From: Lineus longissimus
Lineage: Eukaryota; Nemertea; Pilidiophora; Heteronemertea; Lineidae
Direction: 5' to 3'
DNA: 64,000 nucleotides
NCBI RefSeq assembly: GCF_910592395.1
Contig: NC_088312.1
Span: 14,673,292 to 14,737,291, forward strand
Numbering within the stretch: position 1 is the stretch's first letter; each line of letters starts with the position of its first letter. The notes beneath the pieces are model-generated. The model was not told the origin of the DNA. It saw only the letters and a program-made list of their open reading frames with translations, and did no database searches. Below, piece by piece: positions 62,270 through 64,000 of this stretch. The position numbers and the translations under genes were made by a program.

Positions 62270-63178
62270 TAGAGTTAGGGTTAGGGGTCTTTGATCGTCT
62301 TTGTTAGTGTGGGATGTCGCCATCCCAGAGCATTGTTATTTCATTACAATGGCTTCCAGTAACACCCTGCACGGTGCAATTGTTATTCCTGCGTCTGCTC
62401 TTGTCGAGGTGTTGTGTTATCTAATGACGCAGTGTTGGGACACAGCTGCCGTCCAAACCTAAAAAAGGCTGTTACCATTTTTAATGTCGACAATGCTTAA
62501 AGATGTTGCAGAGAATATTGACCGAAACTGTTGAATGCAACTTTCAGAGAACGTTTACTTTGGTATGAAACTGTCGTGATCAATTCAGGGCAGACTGAGT
62601 ACATTTTGGTAACACTTGGTGCCAACTTCCCACGAGTGAGACATGTTGCGGTTTTATTCAAAGTTCCTACTGACCACTTTATTAGGCCTGTGCTTTCTTG
62701 CTTTTTTGTGGTTTGAGGTGCCAGCTTTCACATCTAATCGACTACTTGTGAACGCAGGAGACAGGAAAGCTAATATTAGGTGAGTGTGACTGCGTTACAC
62801 AGGTAAAAGTGTCCATGCATGGATCTTTGACGGCGATTCCACCCTTGGCAAACCCATGCATATATGATGAAGACCCCCATTCAGATCCATGGATGGAACC
62901 CATCGTCGTATCAACCATGGGCCCATCATTGATCCGTGGATGGAATCCGTTATCAGGCATCAACAAATTTATATCAGAATTGGTGAAATATTCTTATTTT
63001 CCAGAATTCTGAAGACTGTACTTTGGCTTGTACTTTGCTGCATACGTTCACGTACATTTTTCTGGGACCCACCGTCATTGGGCCTATGATCGAACTCCAA
63101 TCGATGGAACGTCACGGCCCATCAGTGGATCTACCATCGGCCATCATAGAATCTATGATGGGATCCTAGAGTCAAACG
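62270..63178. repeat. S2: contiguous copy of the S repeat
   Basis: Matches 35385-36153 joined to 39745-40200 with some deletions (about 85-95% alike by eye). The contiguous TTTCTTGCTTTTTTGTGGTT (62694-62713) is the empty target of H3. ATGG/CCAT-rich palindromic words fill 62815-63240. Confidence 0.7.
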
Positions 63179-63453
63179 TGGATGGTGATAATCATCATAG
63201 ATCCATCCATGGGCCCATCAATGATCCATGCATGGCCCCTTTCAATAAGCAGGTTCCGAAATCTGATCGAACGACAAACGACGAAGTACGAAGGTCTGTT
63301 CGTGTGAAGTCGTGTTGTGCTATCGTTTGCAGCGGAGGGGTTTCTTTACAGAGCACCTCACAATTCGGATCTTAAATCTTTCATAACAACATTATCAAAG
63401 CCACAAAGCAAAAGGTTTTCTTGCCATTCAGCCTGATGTTTACCTCATTTCAG
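63179..63453. other. Presumed intron end upstream of the sulfotransferase exon
   Basis: The last part before the exon ends in GTTTACCTCATTTCAG (63438-63453), a good acceptor. A TGA in the exon's frame at about 63433 shows that coding cannot extend further left in this frame. The first 60 bases still resemble the palindromic S-repeat words. Confidence 0.5.
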
Positions 63454-64000
63454 CTCATTACAATGGCTGGGCGGAGTCCCCGAAGAGACCGCGTGCCATG
63501 ACTGGAAAACCGGTGTCATAACTTTTATTCCAAAAGAAAGACCCTGCCCCTGTCGACCCGCCGATCATATCTACTTCCTGAAGGTCCACAAGTGTGGCTC
63601 GACCACTTTCGCTGGTTTATTGGTCCGTTTTGCGTACAAATACCGACTTTCTTTCGGCCAGCGCTCTGATACTTTACATTACTGGTTGGGATGGCCGCAT
63701 TCGTTGCTTCCGACACATGTCTCGCCCACATACGTGAGGAACCTCACGCGATACATAACCTTTGACATTCCGGGAAAAAAGGCCAACAACAGTTTGATAG
63801 ACATCATCACGCTGCATACCGTTTACAATCAAACTACCTTGAACAAGGTCATGCCATACGATACGGTTAAGGTCGCCATCATCCGGGAACCTTTCTCTAC
63901 CTTCCAATCCGCCTTCAATTACGTTGATTTTGATCATGTCAAGGCCCTGAATATTGAGGGACCGAACCCCATGAAAACATACCTAGAGAGCCCCACCTTA
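63454..64000 (+). CDS. Galactose-3-O-sulfotransferase-like exon (partial host gene)
   Basis: An open frame (from the acceptor at 63453 to the window edge, ~182 codons) with features of Gal3ST/galactosylceramide sulfotransferases. IYFLKVHKCGSTTFAGLLVRF is the 5'-phosphosulfate-binding loop that binds PAPS. VKVAIIREPFSTFQSAFNYV is the 3'-phosphate-binding strand-loop with Arg-Glu-Pro. An N-terminal Cys pair precedes the loop. These are Golgi type II enzymes adding sulfate to galactose of glycolipids or glycans; the membrane anchor would be in an upstream exon, and the C-terminal part lies beyond the window. Gal3ST-like genes are numerous in several invertebrates. The frame has no damage, so I treat it as a real gene. 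Confidence 0.85.

Overview
The window is eukaryotic (metazoan) genomic DNA consisting almost wholly of transposable elements. It has spliced transposase genes with GT-AG introns, LINE, Penelope, Gypsy and BEL/Pao retroelements, and Harbinger, Mutator, pogo-like and Kolobok-like DNA transposons. The mix suggests a marine invertebrate. The one clear host exon (galactose-3-O-sulfotransferase type, right edge) and a trapped CUEDC1-like segment are compatible with an invertebrate deuterostome such as a lancelet, but nothing here fixes the species. There are no rRNA, tRNA, CRISPR or bacterial-type genes.

Left part (1-30.4 kb). LINE-A (minus, L2/CR1-like) lies beside a large Russian-doll nest. Gypsy-A (minus) runs from gag at about 28.8 kb to its acidic C-terminal tail at about 3.2 kb. 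It is split at 7448/27173 by LINE-B (plus). LINE-B is itself split by a foldback Harbinger-type MITE (7531-8557, TSD TTA), by LTR element Gypsy-B (9316-17132, 202-bp LTRs) and by a pogo-like element (17783-27071, TSD TA). The pogo-like element holds a complete BEL/Pao element, BEL-1 (17967-26181, TSD CCGCT). Gypsy-B carries an antisense CUE-domain segment where gag should be, an AT-rich motif array with a hairpin-ended element (H1) inside it, and a broken SGNH hydrolase near its 3' end. Each host frame can be followed across its insert, which gives the order of events.

Middle (29-46 kb). A LINE 3' tail joined to a Penelope GIY-YIG remnant is followed by an internally deleted TTAA element (30465-32113), a LINE 3' fragment with a tetranucleotide tail, and a dispersed repeat S1 split by the tandem-repeat element H3, which in turn holds LINE-D. 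A two-gene PIF/Harbinger cassette follows (MADF-BESS protein, plus; HARBI1-type transposase, minus), with another hairpin-ended element (H4) in an intron.

Right part (46-64 kb). A Mutator-like transposon with long terminal inverted repeats (46002-61772) encodes an OTU cysteine-protease domain, a transposase remnant and a SWIM finger on the minus strand. Its right inverted repeat contains a minisatellite into which BEL-2 (53160-61573, TSD CGACC) inserted. BEL-2 has near-intact gag-pol-integrase and an extra SGNH hydrolase reading frame between its 5' LTR and gag. A second copy of the S repeat then precedes the host sulfotransferase exon.

Most promising leads: the SGNH hydrolase ORFs in two unrelated LTR elements, the CUEDC1-like capture, the OTU-MULE-SWIM transposon, and a family of hairpin-ended elements with a shared microsatellite and ~300-bp tandem blueprint (Helentron/HINE- or pearl-like).
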